From: Clostridium tagluense
Lineage (GTDB): Bacteria > Bacillota > Clostridia > Clostridiales > Clostridiaceae
DNA length: 64,000 nucleotides
Direction of reading: 5' to 3'
Assembly (NCBI RefSeq): GCF_003865095.1
Contig: NZ_BHYK01000003.1
Coordinates: forward strand, 32,813-96,812
The first letter of the stretch is position 1. Each line of letters opens with the position of its first letter. A program made the translations under genes and the position numbers. The notes below the pieces were generated by a model. That model did no database searches. It was not told the DNA's origin and saw nothing but the letters and a program-made list of their open reading frames with translations. This document shows, piece after piece, positions 1-7,556 of the stretch.

Positions 1-1073
1 GTTTTCCAACACTTTACCACTTTACCGTTAACTACATTACTACCATTGCATACAAATCTATCAGTATCATTAACTACCTTCTCCTCCATGGCCGCTGTAG
101 CTGTAACTACTTTAAAAATAGATCCTGGCTCAAATGTATCACTTACTGCTCTATTTCTCCAAGCCTTTTGATTTTCATCAAAACTTTTAGTAAGATCCCA
201 AGGGTCATTTGGATTATAGTCTGGTTTATTGACCATGCCTAATATTTCTCCATTTTTAGGATTCATTGCAATTATAGTAACAGCATTTGCCTTATTATCA
301 ACCATAGCCTGCGTCGCTGCTTTTTCACAAAAATATTGAATCATCTCATCAATAGTAAGAACTACATCTTTACCATTTACTGGTTTTGTATAATCTGATA
401 TTTTATAGGGCAAATTCTCACTTTTTTGATCAGTTTCAGAAAGATTTATCCCAGGTATGCCAGATAGATATTTATCGTAATACAGTTCAACACCTGTTAA
501 TCCATTACCATCAGAGTTAGTATGTCCTAGAACGTTTGCTAAGAAATTATTATTGGGATAGTATCTTTTTGTATCTCCAGTAATTACAATTCCTCGGAGC
601 TTCTTACTGGCCGAAAAATCAACAATTTTATCGGCTATATCCTTATCTATCCTTCTCTTCAAAATAGCTGATCCAACAGATTTCCCCTTTGAATTTTTCC
701 GAGTTAAAGTAGATAAAACATCCTTAGATTCCATTCCAAGTATTTTAGCTAGTTCTGGTGCAATACCCTCCATAGTTAATTTGTTTTTCTTTGTAGTAGT
801 TCTTAATGAATTAAGATCTAAGTCTACTCTAAAAACATTTGCACTTATAGCTAATTCATTTTCATTTCTGTCTAAAATTCGTCCTCGTTGTGGTGCAATA
901 CGAACGTCACTTGTCCACTGTAATATGGCTCTTTCTTTGTAATCCTTTCCCTTAACTATCATTACGTAGCTTAACCTACTAACTAATAGCAAAAACAAAA
1001 GAAAAAGTATGAAAAAGACAACCAACATTCTACGTTTAACTAATACCTTGTCCCTATACTCTCCTTTTGGCAA
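1..1073 (-). CDS. SpoVD/PBP2-like penicillin-binding protein, 3' end cut by window edge
   Basis: Class B peptidoglycan transpeptidase, probably the sporulation-specific SpoVD or the division PBP2B; the C-terminus lies outside the window. I translated it from a TTG start at 1073, placed by a strong AAGGAGGAACCAC ribosome site. It shows a short basic cytoplasmic tail, one membrane anchor (about residues 15-33), a dimerisation domain containing RGRILDRN, and the start of the transpeptidase domain with the acylated serine in EPGSIFKVVT (SxxK box). The KTGT motif and any PASTA domain are off-window. It follows the ftsL-like gene, the usual dcw position for ftsI/spoVD. The family is certain; SpoVD versus PBP2B needs the missing C-terminus. 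Confidence 0.88.
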   Translation of the reverse strand, partial: MPKGEYRDKVLVKRRMLVVFFILFLLFLLLVSRLSYVMIVKGKDYKERAILQWTSDVRIAPQRGRILDRNENELAISANVFRVDLDLNSLRTTTKKNKLTMEGIAPELAKILGMESKDVLSTLTRKNSKGKSVGSAILKRRIDKDIADKIVDFSASKKLRGIVITGDTKRYYPNNNFLANVLGHTNSDGNGLTGVELYYDKYLSGIPGINLSETDQKSENLPYKISDYTKPVNGKDVVLTIDEMIQYFCEKAATQAMVDNKANAVTIIAMNPKNGEILGMVNKPDYNPNDPWDLTKSFDENQKAWRNRAVSDTFEPGSIFKVVTATAAMEEKVVNDTDRFVCNGSNVVNGKVVKCWK

Positions 1074-1135
1074 TGTGGTTCCTCCTTACTAATATCTGCG
1101 AAATACTAATATCTGTGAAAATAATAATTGCTGCC

Positions 1136-1645
1136 CTAAAATATGAAATTTTTTATTTTATTTACTATTTCGTTACTTACTTTAACTTCTGATTTTTTCT
1201 CTTCTACTAAATTGTTTTTGCTCAAATTGCAGTATTGTACATCGCTAATTCGTGGTTTCGCCATATGAAGTTTCTCTGTAGCTGTTTTCTCAATATAACT
1301 TATATTCCTAAACTTAATTAGTTGTAGCTTATAAGCATCGTTTTCTCTACTTAATGTTTCTATTTGAGATTTGGCTTTAGAGGTTGTATCTTGATAATTA
1401 TAAATCATACAATACCTAGCAATAATAACAACTCCGATAACAAAACCTAAAAGAATATTTGTAAGAATATTTTTTTTATTTTTTATATCCTTTAGTCTTT
1501 TACTTTGGTTTGTCTGTTGCCTTGATTTTTCTAAATCCTCATACTTCTTTTTTCGTGTCTCCTCATATTTTCGTTTTCCAGTCTCATGGTCTGGTGATAA
1601 TACAGTATTCCCATCCATTCTAAACTTGTTTTTTTCTACTATCAC
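1136..1645 (-). CDS. FtsL-like division/septum-formation protein
   Basis: Small bitopic membrane protein between rsmH and the penicillin-binding protein, the standard ftsL position. A long charged cytoplasmic N-terminus (about 60 residues, rich in K/E) leads to one transmembrane segment (ILLGFVIGVVII) and then a coiled-coil stretch (SQIETLSRENDAYKLQLIKF), the FtsL/DivIC pattern. FtsL scaffolds the FtsQLB subcomplex of the divisome. Two in-frame GTG starts exist at 1654 and 1645; I prefer 1645 because GGGGTGA then sits at normal spacing. Sequence identity in this family is always weak, so the call rests on position and topology. Confidence 0.7.
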   Translation of the reverse strand: MIVEKNKFRMDGNTVLSPDHETGKRKYEETRKKKYEDLEKSRQQTNQSKRLKDIKNKKNILTNILLGFVIGVVIIARYCMIYNYQDTTSKAKSQIETLSRENDAYKLQLIKFRNISYIEKTATEKLHMAKPRISDVQYCNLSKNNLVEEKKSEVKVSNEIVNKIKNFIF

Positions 1646-1672
1646 TTTATTCACCCCATCTCTAAATTAGAA

Positions 1673-2605
1673 CTAATTTTTTTGGGCCACTCTTAATTTT
1701 GCACTTCTGCTTCTTTTGTTAATTTCTAATTCTTCCTCAGTTGCAACTATAGGTTTTCTACTTATAAGTTTTACAATTGGTGTTTTACCACACACACACA
1801 TAGGTAACTCTTTTGGGCACTTACAAGGGTCATGTAAGTCTTTAAATTCATTTTTAATAATTCTATCTTCAAGTGATTGGAATGTAATAATTGCCATTCT
1901 TCCACCGTGATTTAGCCTCTGTACTCCATCTTGCACTGCCTTACTTAATATTTTTAGTTCCCCATTAACTTCAATTCTTATGCCCTGAAATGTTCTCTTA
2001 GCCGGATGTCCACCTTCTCTCTTATACTTGGCTGGAATAGCTGCATCTATAACATTCACTAGTTCCAAAGTAGTCTCAATAGGTTTTTCGACTCTTCTAT
2101 CTATTATAAAATTAGCTATTCTTTTTGAAAATTTCTCTTCTCCATAATTTCTTAAAACCTCTCCTATTTCTTCCTCGCTATAATTATTCACCACATCATA
2201 GGCAGATATTCCTTTGCTTCTATCCATTCTCATATCAAGCCTCGCATCTTTCATGTAGCTAAATCCACGTTCTGCACTATCTAATTGAAAAGAAGACACC
2301 CCTAAATCCATGAGAATACCATCCACTTTTTCTATTTCCAGTTTTTGAAGTATTTCTTCAATATTGTAAAAATTATTATGCACATATGTAACATTATTAT
2401 ATTCTTTAAGGTTTTCCGCAGCGGCCCTTAACGCATCCTCATCTTGATCAATTCCAATTAATCTTCCCTGGGGCGATAATCTCTTTAAAATTTCTATGGA
2501 ATGCCCCCCGCCACCTAATGTACAATCAACATAAATTCCATCCTCTTTAATATCTAGTGCATCGAGGCACTCATTTAATAAAACTGGCAAATGCTTAAAT
2601 TCCAT
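1673..2605 (-). CDS. rsmH: 16S rRNA (cytosine-1402-N4)-methyltransferase RsmH
   Basis: AdoMet-dependent enzyme (old name MraW) that N4-methylates C1402 in the P-site region of 16S rRNA. At 310 residues it has the full family length. The AdoMet motif I appears as [16 protein letters not shown] near residues 25-40, followed by [23 protein letters not shown] and the C-terminal KLRVAQK are family signatures. It lies directly downstream of mraZ (31 bp gap) and upstream of ftsL, the conserved start of the dcw division cluster, and is presumably expressed from the MraZ-controlled promoter. Confidence 0.97.
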   Translation of the reverse strand: MEFKHLPVLLNECLDALDIKEDGIYVDCTLGGGGHSIEILKRLSPQGRLIGIDQDEDALRAAAENLKEYNNVTYVHNNFYNIEEILQKLEIEKVDGILMDLGVSSFQLDSAERGFSYMKDARLDMRMDRSKGISAYDVVNNYSEEEIGEVLRNYGEEKFSKRIANFIIDRRVEKPIETTLELVNVIDAAIPAKYKREGGHPAKRTFQGIRIEVNGELKILSKAVQDGVQRLNHGGRMAIITFQSLEDRIIKNEFKDLHDPCKCPKELPMCVCGKTPIVKLISRKPIVATEEELEINKRSRSAKLRVAQKN

Positions 2606-2636
2606 AATTTATCTCCTTTTTTATACCTATTTTAAT

Positions 2637-3065
2637 TTATATTCCGAGTTCCATCATTTTTTCTGCTATCTCATCAAAATTCATATCTGAGTCATTATAT
2701 TCATCCCACTTATTTTTAGCCCATATTTCTATTCTAGTTGATACTCCTATGCTTACTATTTCCTTTTGCAAGCCAGCGTATTCACATAAATTTTGTGGTA
2801 TTAAAGCTCTTCCTTGCTTATCTATTGTTATTTCATTAGCACCCGAGAAAAAAAATCTCACAAAAGCTCTTGCATCCTTGCTAGTTAATGGGAGTTTCTT
2901 TAATTTTTCTTCCATTATCGTCCATTCTGGCAATGTATAAATGTATAAACAACCATCTAGACCCTTGGTTAAAATGAATTCATTTCCTAATCCCTCTCTA
3001 AATTTAGTGGGAATAATTATTCTGTTTTTAGCATCAATGGCATGTTGATATTCACCAATAAACAT
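2637..3065 (-). CDS. mraZ: transcriptional regulator MraZ
   Basis: DNA-binding protein of the AbrB/SpoVT-like swapped-hairpin fold, first gene of the division and cell wall cluster. At 142 residues it has the usual length, with two MraZ repeats, [19 protein letters not shown] at the N-terminus and [19 protein letters not shown] in the second half, each carrying the DxKGR-like loop. MraZ rings bind direct repeats upstream of their own gene; such repeats are visible at 3091-3130, which supports autoregulation. Confidence 0.97.
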   Translation of the reverse strand: MFIGEYQHAIDAKNRIIIPTKFREGLGNEFILTKGLDGCLYIYTLPEWTIMEEKLKKLPLTSKDARAFVRFFFSGANEITIDKQGRALIPQNLCEYAGLQKEIVSIGVSTRIEIWAKNKWDEYNDSDMNFDEIAEKMMELGI

Positions 3066-3090
3066 TTTATTCCCCCAGCTTATAAATTTA

Positions 3091-3130
3091 ATCCACTTTA
3101 ACCCACTTTAATCCATTCTAAACCACTTTT
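3091..3130 (-). promoter_or_regulatory. MraZ operator, four 10-bp direct repeats
   Basis: Four consecutive 10-bp units read on the plus strand as ATCCACTTTA, ACCCACTTTA, ATCCATTCTA and AACCACTTTT (minus strand TGG/TGGG cores every 10 bp). They begin 26 bp upstream of the mraZ start codon. Published MraZ boxes are tandem TGGG-type repeats with 10-bp phasing, one turn of helix each, so this matches in position, core and period. No clear -35/-10 pair was found next to it. Confidence 0.85.
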
Positions 3131-3298
3131 TATTATTATTCTATAGAAAAGCGAAAATTCCTTCTTATTTTAAAGAGTTATTATCAATTTTTAATATTAA
3201 TTAAAGTTATTTGTTATTTTAATAGGATATATTTACTAAAAATACAATATTAATCTCCTATAGGTTTTAGTTGAAAACCTACACCTGGATTTACTTTC

Positions 3299-3327
3299 TT
3301 GATATGCAAACAAATCTAGAGTATAAT
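3299..3327 (+). promoter_or_regulatory. sigma-A promoter of ychF
   Basis: TTGATA at 3299-3304 and TATAAT at 3322-3327 with a 17-bp spacer, a near-consensus vegetative promoter. Transcription would start about 40 bp before the ychF start codon. A small inverted repeat (TAGGTTTT/AAAACCTA, about 3260-3282) lies just upstream. Confidence 0.82.
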
Positions 3328-3374
3328 TAACAAGGTGTTAATAATTTAAAAGTAAGAAAGGAATGTACATATAT

Positions 3375-4472
3375 ATGAAGCTAGGAATTGTAGGTTTACC
3401 AAATGTAGGGAAGAGCACATTATTTAATGCAATAACAAAAGCAGGAGCAGAATCTGCTAATTACCCATTTTGTACTATAGAACCAAATGTAGGAGTTGTT
3501 AGTGTTCGTGACAAAAGACTAGATGTGCTAAAAGCTCTTTATAATAGTAAGAAGGTAATTCATACCGCAATTGAATTTTATGATATAGCAGGTCTTGTAA
3601 AAGGAGCCAGCAAAGGAGAAGGTCTAGGTAATAAGTTTTTATCTCACATCAGAGAAGTAGAATCTATAGTTCATGTGGTAAGATGCTTTAAAGATGACAA
3701 TATCATTCACGTAGATGGAAGCGTTGACCCGCTACGTGATATAGATACTATTAATTTAGAACTTATTTTTTCTGATCTTGACGTACTGGAACGAAGAATG
3801 GAAAAGTCAGTAAAACTAGTTCGTTCTGGTGACAAAACAGCAAAAACAGAATATGATCTTATGGAAAGAGTGAAAAACCACCTTGAAGCAAACCTTCCAG
3901 TAAGAACACTTACATTTACTGAGGAAGAATCTATTTTTGTAAACAGCCTTTTCCTAATTACTTCAAAACCAGTATTATATGCAGCAAATATTAGTGAGGA
4001 TGATTTAGTGTCCGGTAATCTAGATAATGATATGGTTAAAAAAGTTAAAGAATTTGCTAGTAATGAGAATTCAGAAGTAATTATAGTTTGCGCAAGGCTT
4101 GAAGAAGAACTTTCCACTCTAGAGGATGATGAAAAAATAGAACTTCTAAATGAATATGGTCTTGATGAATCAGGACTAGATAAGCTTATTCACGCAAGTT
4201 ATAAGTTACTCGGGTTAATGAGCTATCTAACTGCAGGTCCTCAAGAAATAAGAGCATGGACTATAAACAATGGAACTAAAGCCCCTGCGGCAGCCGGAAA
4301 AATCCATTCAGATATTGAAAGAGGATTTATAAGAGCAGAAATAGTTTCCTTTGACAAATTAGTTGAATGTGGCTCTGAAGCCGCAGCTAAGGAAAAAGGA
4401 CTATTTAGACTTGAAGGAAAAGAATATATTATGCAAGATGGCGATGTAGTTAATTTTAGATTTAACGTATAA
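3375..4472 (+). CDS. ychF: redox-regulated ATPase YchF (Obg/OLA1 family)
   Basis: Cytosolic P-loop NTPase of the TRAFAC Obg family that prefers ATP over GTP and associates with ribosomes. The P-loop is at the very N-terminus (MKLGIVGLPNVGKS), the switch II DIAGLVKGASKGEGLG follows, and a TGS domain closes the protein (RAWTINNGTKAPAAAG to DVVNFRFNV). I start it at 3375: the AAGAAAGGA site ends at 3362, right against an upstream ATG at 3363 but well spaced from 3375, where homologues begin. That gives 365 residues, the family length. It is monocistronic, with its own promoter and terminator. Confidence 0.96.
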   Translation: MKLGIVGLPNVGKSTLFNAITKAGAESANYPFCTIEPNVGVVSVRDKRLDVLKALYNSKKVIHTAIEFYDIAGLVKGASKGEGLGNKFLSHIREVESIVHVVRCFKDDNIIHVDGSVDPLRDIDTINLELIFSDLDVLERRMEKSVKLVRSGDKTAKTEYDLMERVKNHLEANLPVRTLTFTEEESIFVNSLFLITSKPVLYAANISEDDLVSGNLDNDMVKKVKEFASNENSEVIIVCARLEEELSTLEDDEKIELLNEYGLDESGLDKLIHASYKLLGLMSYLTAGPQEIRAWTINNGTKAPAAAGKIHSDIERGFIRAEIVSFDKLVECGSEAAAKEKGLFRLEGKEYIMQDGDVVNFRFNV

Positions 4473-4519
4473 AAAAACAGGACTTGTATATTTAAAATAT
4501 ATCAGTCCTGTTTTTTTAA
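4473..4519. terminator. bidirectional intrinsic terminator between ychF and the Lon-like gene
   Basis: Inverted repeat ACAGGACT...AGTCCTGT with an A-run on the left and a T7 run on the right, so it can end transcription from ychF (plus) and from the Lon-like gene (minus), whose stop codons flank it. Confidence 0.88.
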
Positions 4520-4532
4520 TAGCATTAAATCA

Positions 4533-6827
4533 TCATCTTTTGCTATTATATTTTTTTAACTCTTTGTTTATAGCTGTCATTATGCCTTGGACGTCCGTAT
4601 CAGAAGTTCCCATTAGAACCTCCATAGCATCTTCTATAGAGGTCATAGTATATATGTGAAAGTTTCCATTCTTAATTTCTCTCTCAACTTCTGCACTTAA
4701 AACCAAATCATCTGCATTAGACATTGGTATCATTACACCTTTGCCCACTATTGTATCTATTGCCTTGCAAACTCCAAAAAAACCCTCTATTTTATCGTTT
4801 ACTCCACCTATAGGTTGAACATCTCCAAATTGATTTACAGAGCCTGTGACTGCAATATTTTGTTTTACAGGTATCTTACTTAGGGCTGATAGCATACATA
4901 CTATTTCTGCTACAGACGCACTATCTCCATCCACTTTCCCGTAAATTTGTTCAAAACTTAGGTGAAAGTCCACTGGTAGTTTAGTGAGTCCCCCATTAAT
5001 AGCACTTATATATCCCTTTAGAATATTAATGGATTTACTATGGATATTTCCACTTAGATTACTATCCTTTTGAACGTCTACAATATTTCCTTCTCCTTTA
5101 TAGCAACGGCATGTAATCTTTATTGGCTTACCAAAACTCAAATATCCAGTATCAATTACCGATAATCCATTCACTTGTCCGACTCTACTATTTTTAACGT
5201 CAATGAGCATTTTCTTTTCAGTATAATTATTTAAAATCTCCTTTTCCATAATGTCTTGCCTGTATGCTATGTGGATTATATCTTCTGCACTAATTTCTTG
5301 CCTATTTTCTTCGCACACCCTATTGTTTGATAATGTTATTAACTTACTTATTTCATATTTATCATAGTATATTTTTTTCCTACTCTGAGCCTTTCGAGAT
5401 AAAACCTTTGCCACTTCTCTTACAGCTCCACCCGTAAGAATTTTAAAATTATTTTCACTACAAATATTATTTATTTCAAATACTAAAGAGCTCTTTAAAT
5501 TATTATCTATATCCTGAAGCGGACTACATTCTGCTTTTATAGTGAAAATTTTTCTAAAGTCTTCATCATAATTATAAAGTAAATCGTAAGTTTCATAATC
5601 CCCAATAAGAATTACCTTTTCTTTAATTGGTATGGGCTCTGGTTTTATTGTACTTAATGAAACCATGTCATAATAACTTCTGTTGCACGTCACATCTACT
5701 TTCTCTGCTTGCAATGACTTTTTTAAATAATAGTAAGCTGAAGGATTACTTAACAATGTGTTTGCTCTAATCACCAAACACCCTTCATTTGCTTTTAACA
5801 TACTACCACTTTTTATAAGTTCTATATTCGTAGAATAAGCCCCATTATGATTTTCATATTCTATATTTCCAAGTAAGTTTGTTAAATTAGGATCTTGTTC
5901 AAATATTACTGGTGGAACGCCCTTCTTACTATTATCTACCATTACATTTACAGCATATTTAAATATAATTTCATTTATTTTTTCCTCATCCTCATCAAAG
6001 CTTAGTGAATAATTATCTATAAGTTTTTTTTCAATGTTATTTTCTACCATATGAAAATAATTTTGAACAACTTCATCTTCAATGAATCTATTTTCATATT
6101 CTTGTTTTAAATCACTCATTTCATTTTTATAATATGCTTCCATTATTTGTTTTAATTTATCTATATCCCTTGCTTCAATATCTTTTAACTCCTCTAATGT
6201 TTCCCTAGCTTTATCTTTTAAAATGCGCACGGTCTCTAAAATTCCTTCTTTTTTTTCACTATCTAATATATCATATTCATTTTCAGTCATTTCTTTCCCG
6301 CTACTTAAAGGAATGAATGTAAATCCATTATTAGCAGATTTTATATCAAAGCCTTTATCTTTAGCTGCATCTATTAGTTTAGAAATTAGTTCATTTCTTT
6401 TCTTTTGAATATTTTCCTGAATTTCTTCCTTTTCTTTATCTGTAGAATTGTTATAAAACTTAAAGGTGCGCTCTAAATACTCATTCTGTAGATCCTCAAG
6501 AGTGTCTTTTAGCCTATTAGCACCCCCATTACTTACAGAAATCACTTTAGGAAATTTTTCATCTTCATATAATACATAACAAATATCTTTTGGTTTTGGC
6601 TTATTTTCGAAAATTTTATTTACATATTTCATAATATCTTTAAGAGCCTCTTTTGAAAAATCGTCTATTAAATAAACATTAAAGCCCTCTTTATCTATAC
6701 TCAGAGCAGTTTTAATATTTTCTATTACATCAAAATACTGTGGCAATGAATCTAAGGGTTCGCCTGCGTTCATATCTTCAATATCAAATTCATAAATAAT
6801 GTCCTTTGGAGTTAATTCCCTGTTCAT
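4533..6827 (-). CDS. Lon-family serine protease with degenerate nucleotide-binding motifs (LonC-like)
   Basis: 764-residue Lon-related protein of the AAA_32 type, probably cytosolic. The C-terminal S16 protease domain is intact: the Ser-Lys dyad is Ser636 in DGDSASVAE and Lys679 in GGVNDKIEG, 43 residues apart as in other Lon proteins. The N-terminal AAA-like region is eroded: after EGFNVYLI (residues 48-54), where a GxxGxGKT loop belongs, the sequence is DDFSKEAL, and the Walker B position reads CLVIRA rather than hydrophobic-D-E/A. A long coiled coil occupies about residues 125-260. ATP-independent LonC proteases show this pattern. It is a single gene with its own GGAGGAGG ribosome site. 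Substrates are unknown. Confidence 0.82.
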   Translation of the reverse strand: MNRELTPKDIIYEFDIEDMNAGEPLDSLPQYFDVIENIKTALSIDKEGFNVYLIDDFSKEALKDIMKYVNKIFENKPKPKDICYVLYEDEKFPKVISVSNGGANRLKDTLEDLQNEYLERTFKFYNNSTDKEKEEIQENIQKKRNELISKLIDAAKDKGFDIKSANNGFTFIPLSSGKEMTENEYDILDSEKKEGILETVRILKDKARETLEELKDIEARDIDKLKQIMEAYYKNEMSDLKQEYENRFIEDEVVQNYFHMVENNIEKKLIDNYSLSFDEDEEKINEIIFKYAVNVMVDNSKKGVPPVIFEQDPNLTNLLGNIEYENHNGAYSTNIELIKSGSMLKANEGCLVIRANTLLSNPSAYYYLKKSLQAEKVDVTCNRSYYDMVSLSTIKPEPIPIKEKVILIGDYETYDLLYNYDEDFRKIFTIKAECSPLQDIDNNLKSSLVFEINNICSENNFKILTGGAVREVAKVLSRKAQSRKKIYYDKYEISKLITLSNNRVCEENRQEISAEDIIHIAYRQDIMEKEILNNYTEKKMLIDVKNSRVGQVNGLSVIDTGYLSFGKPIKITCRCYKGEGNIVDVQKDSNLSGNIHSKSINILKGYISAINGGLTKLPVDFHLSFEQIYGKVDGDSASVAEIVCMLSALSKIPVKQNIAVTGSVNQFGDVQPIGGVNDKIEGFFGVCKAIDTIVGKGVMIPMSNADDLVLSAEVEREIKNGNFHIYTMTSIEDAMEVLMGTSDTDVQGIMTAINKELKKYNSKR

Positions 6828-6990
6828 ATTCCTCCTCCTTTCAATCCTTTATTATATTAATATTCTTAATTTACTAATTTAGGAACAAATATTATCATTA
6901 AGAGATAATAATATTTTTTACAATTATGCATATAGATTTTTTTTCAAGGAAATTTGAATCATGAAATTAAAAATAGACTTTTATTAATAC

Positions 6991-7019
6991 TTGAGTTAAA
7001 TTACAACATAAGATATAAT
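6991..7019 (+). promoter_or_regulatory. sigma-A promoter of the 139-residue gene
   Basis: TTGAGT at 6991-6996 and a perfect TATAAT at 7014-7019, 17 bp apart. The start point would fall near 7026, leaving a leader of about 48 nt before the ribosome site at 7058-7065. This argues for the downstream start codon at 7074 rather than an in-frame ATG at 6954, which lies upstream of the promoter. Confidence 0.75.
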
Positions 7020-7073
7020 AAGTTATTGACTTTTTATATTTTTTATAATTTCTATTGTAAAGGAGTAATACTG

Positions 7074-7493
7074 ATGGGATTTAAAGACAAATTGACTAAT
7101 AGCTATACACAGGCTTATTTAAAAAGATATGGTGACAGACTTACTCAAGCTCAAGGTAGAGTTCTATCTGTCAAAGTAGAGGAAAAAAATTACTTTAAAA
7201 TATTTTATAAATTAATTGTAACCATCTTAGTAAAGGCAGACGGAAGTAAATCTATTGCTAAGTGCGTATTTAAGAAAAAACGTTGGTTTAAAAAAATCAA
7301 CTTTATTTCTGTGCTTCAAGGACATTCTGTTATAATTCAAGGAATGAAGGGTAAAAAAGGAAAAGAGCACAGAGAGCAGATTCAAATTGTAAATATTAGA
7401 AATATGACCACTAAGAAGGATTTAGTTCCAACAAAAGGGAATACCCCTGCTCCAAAAGTTCAAAGGGCAAGACCGGATAAACGTCTTAAATAA
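7074..7493 (+). CDS. conserved-looking basic protein of unknown function, 139 residues
   Basis: I do not recognise the family. The start at 7074 follows AAAGGAG with 9-bp spacing; an earlier ATG at 6954 precedes the promoter and would add 40 residues unlikely to be translated. The protein is strongly basic (many K/R), has no signal peptide or membrane segment, and its core (QGRVLSVKVEEKNYFKIFYK ... HSVIIQGMKG) alternates hydrophobic and polar residues like a small beta-barrel such as an OB fold. The C-terminal 30 residues are proline- and lysine-rich and probably disordered. A nucleic-acid-binding role would suit the charge, but that is inference. Confidence 0.7.
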   Translation: MGFKDKLTNSYTQAYLKRYGDRLTQAQGRVLSVKVEEKNYFKIFYKLIVTILVKADGSKSIAKCVFKKKRWFKKINFISVLQGHSVIIQGMKGKKGKEHREQIQIVNIRNMTTKKDLVPTKGNTPAPKVQRARPDKRLK

Positions 7494-7498
7494 AGTTA

Positions 7499-7542
7499 AA
7501 AAAGTATATATTACTACTAATGCGTAATATATACTTTTTTTT
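7499..7542. terminator. bidirectional terminator
   Basis: Perfect 14-bp stem AAAGTATATATTAC / GTAATATATACTTT around a 9-nt loop, followed by T8 on the plus strand and preceded by A6. It serves the 139-residue gene and the P-type ATPase gene, which converge here. Confidence 0.9.
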
Positions 7543-7556
7543 ATGCGTAAAAACAT

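Noticed and set aside
3363..3374. Longer YchF start (ATG at 3363, four extra residues)
   Set aside because: The ribosome site would touch the start codon, and homologues begin at MKLGIVGLPNVGKS; 3375 is preferred.
6954..7073. N-terminal extension of the 139-residue protein
   Set aside because: The ATG at 6954 lies upstream of the TTGAGT/TATAAT promoter (6991-7019), so it would not be in the transcript.
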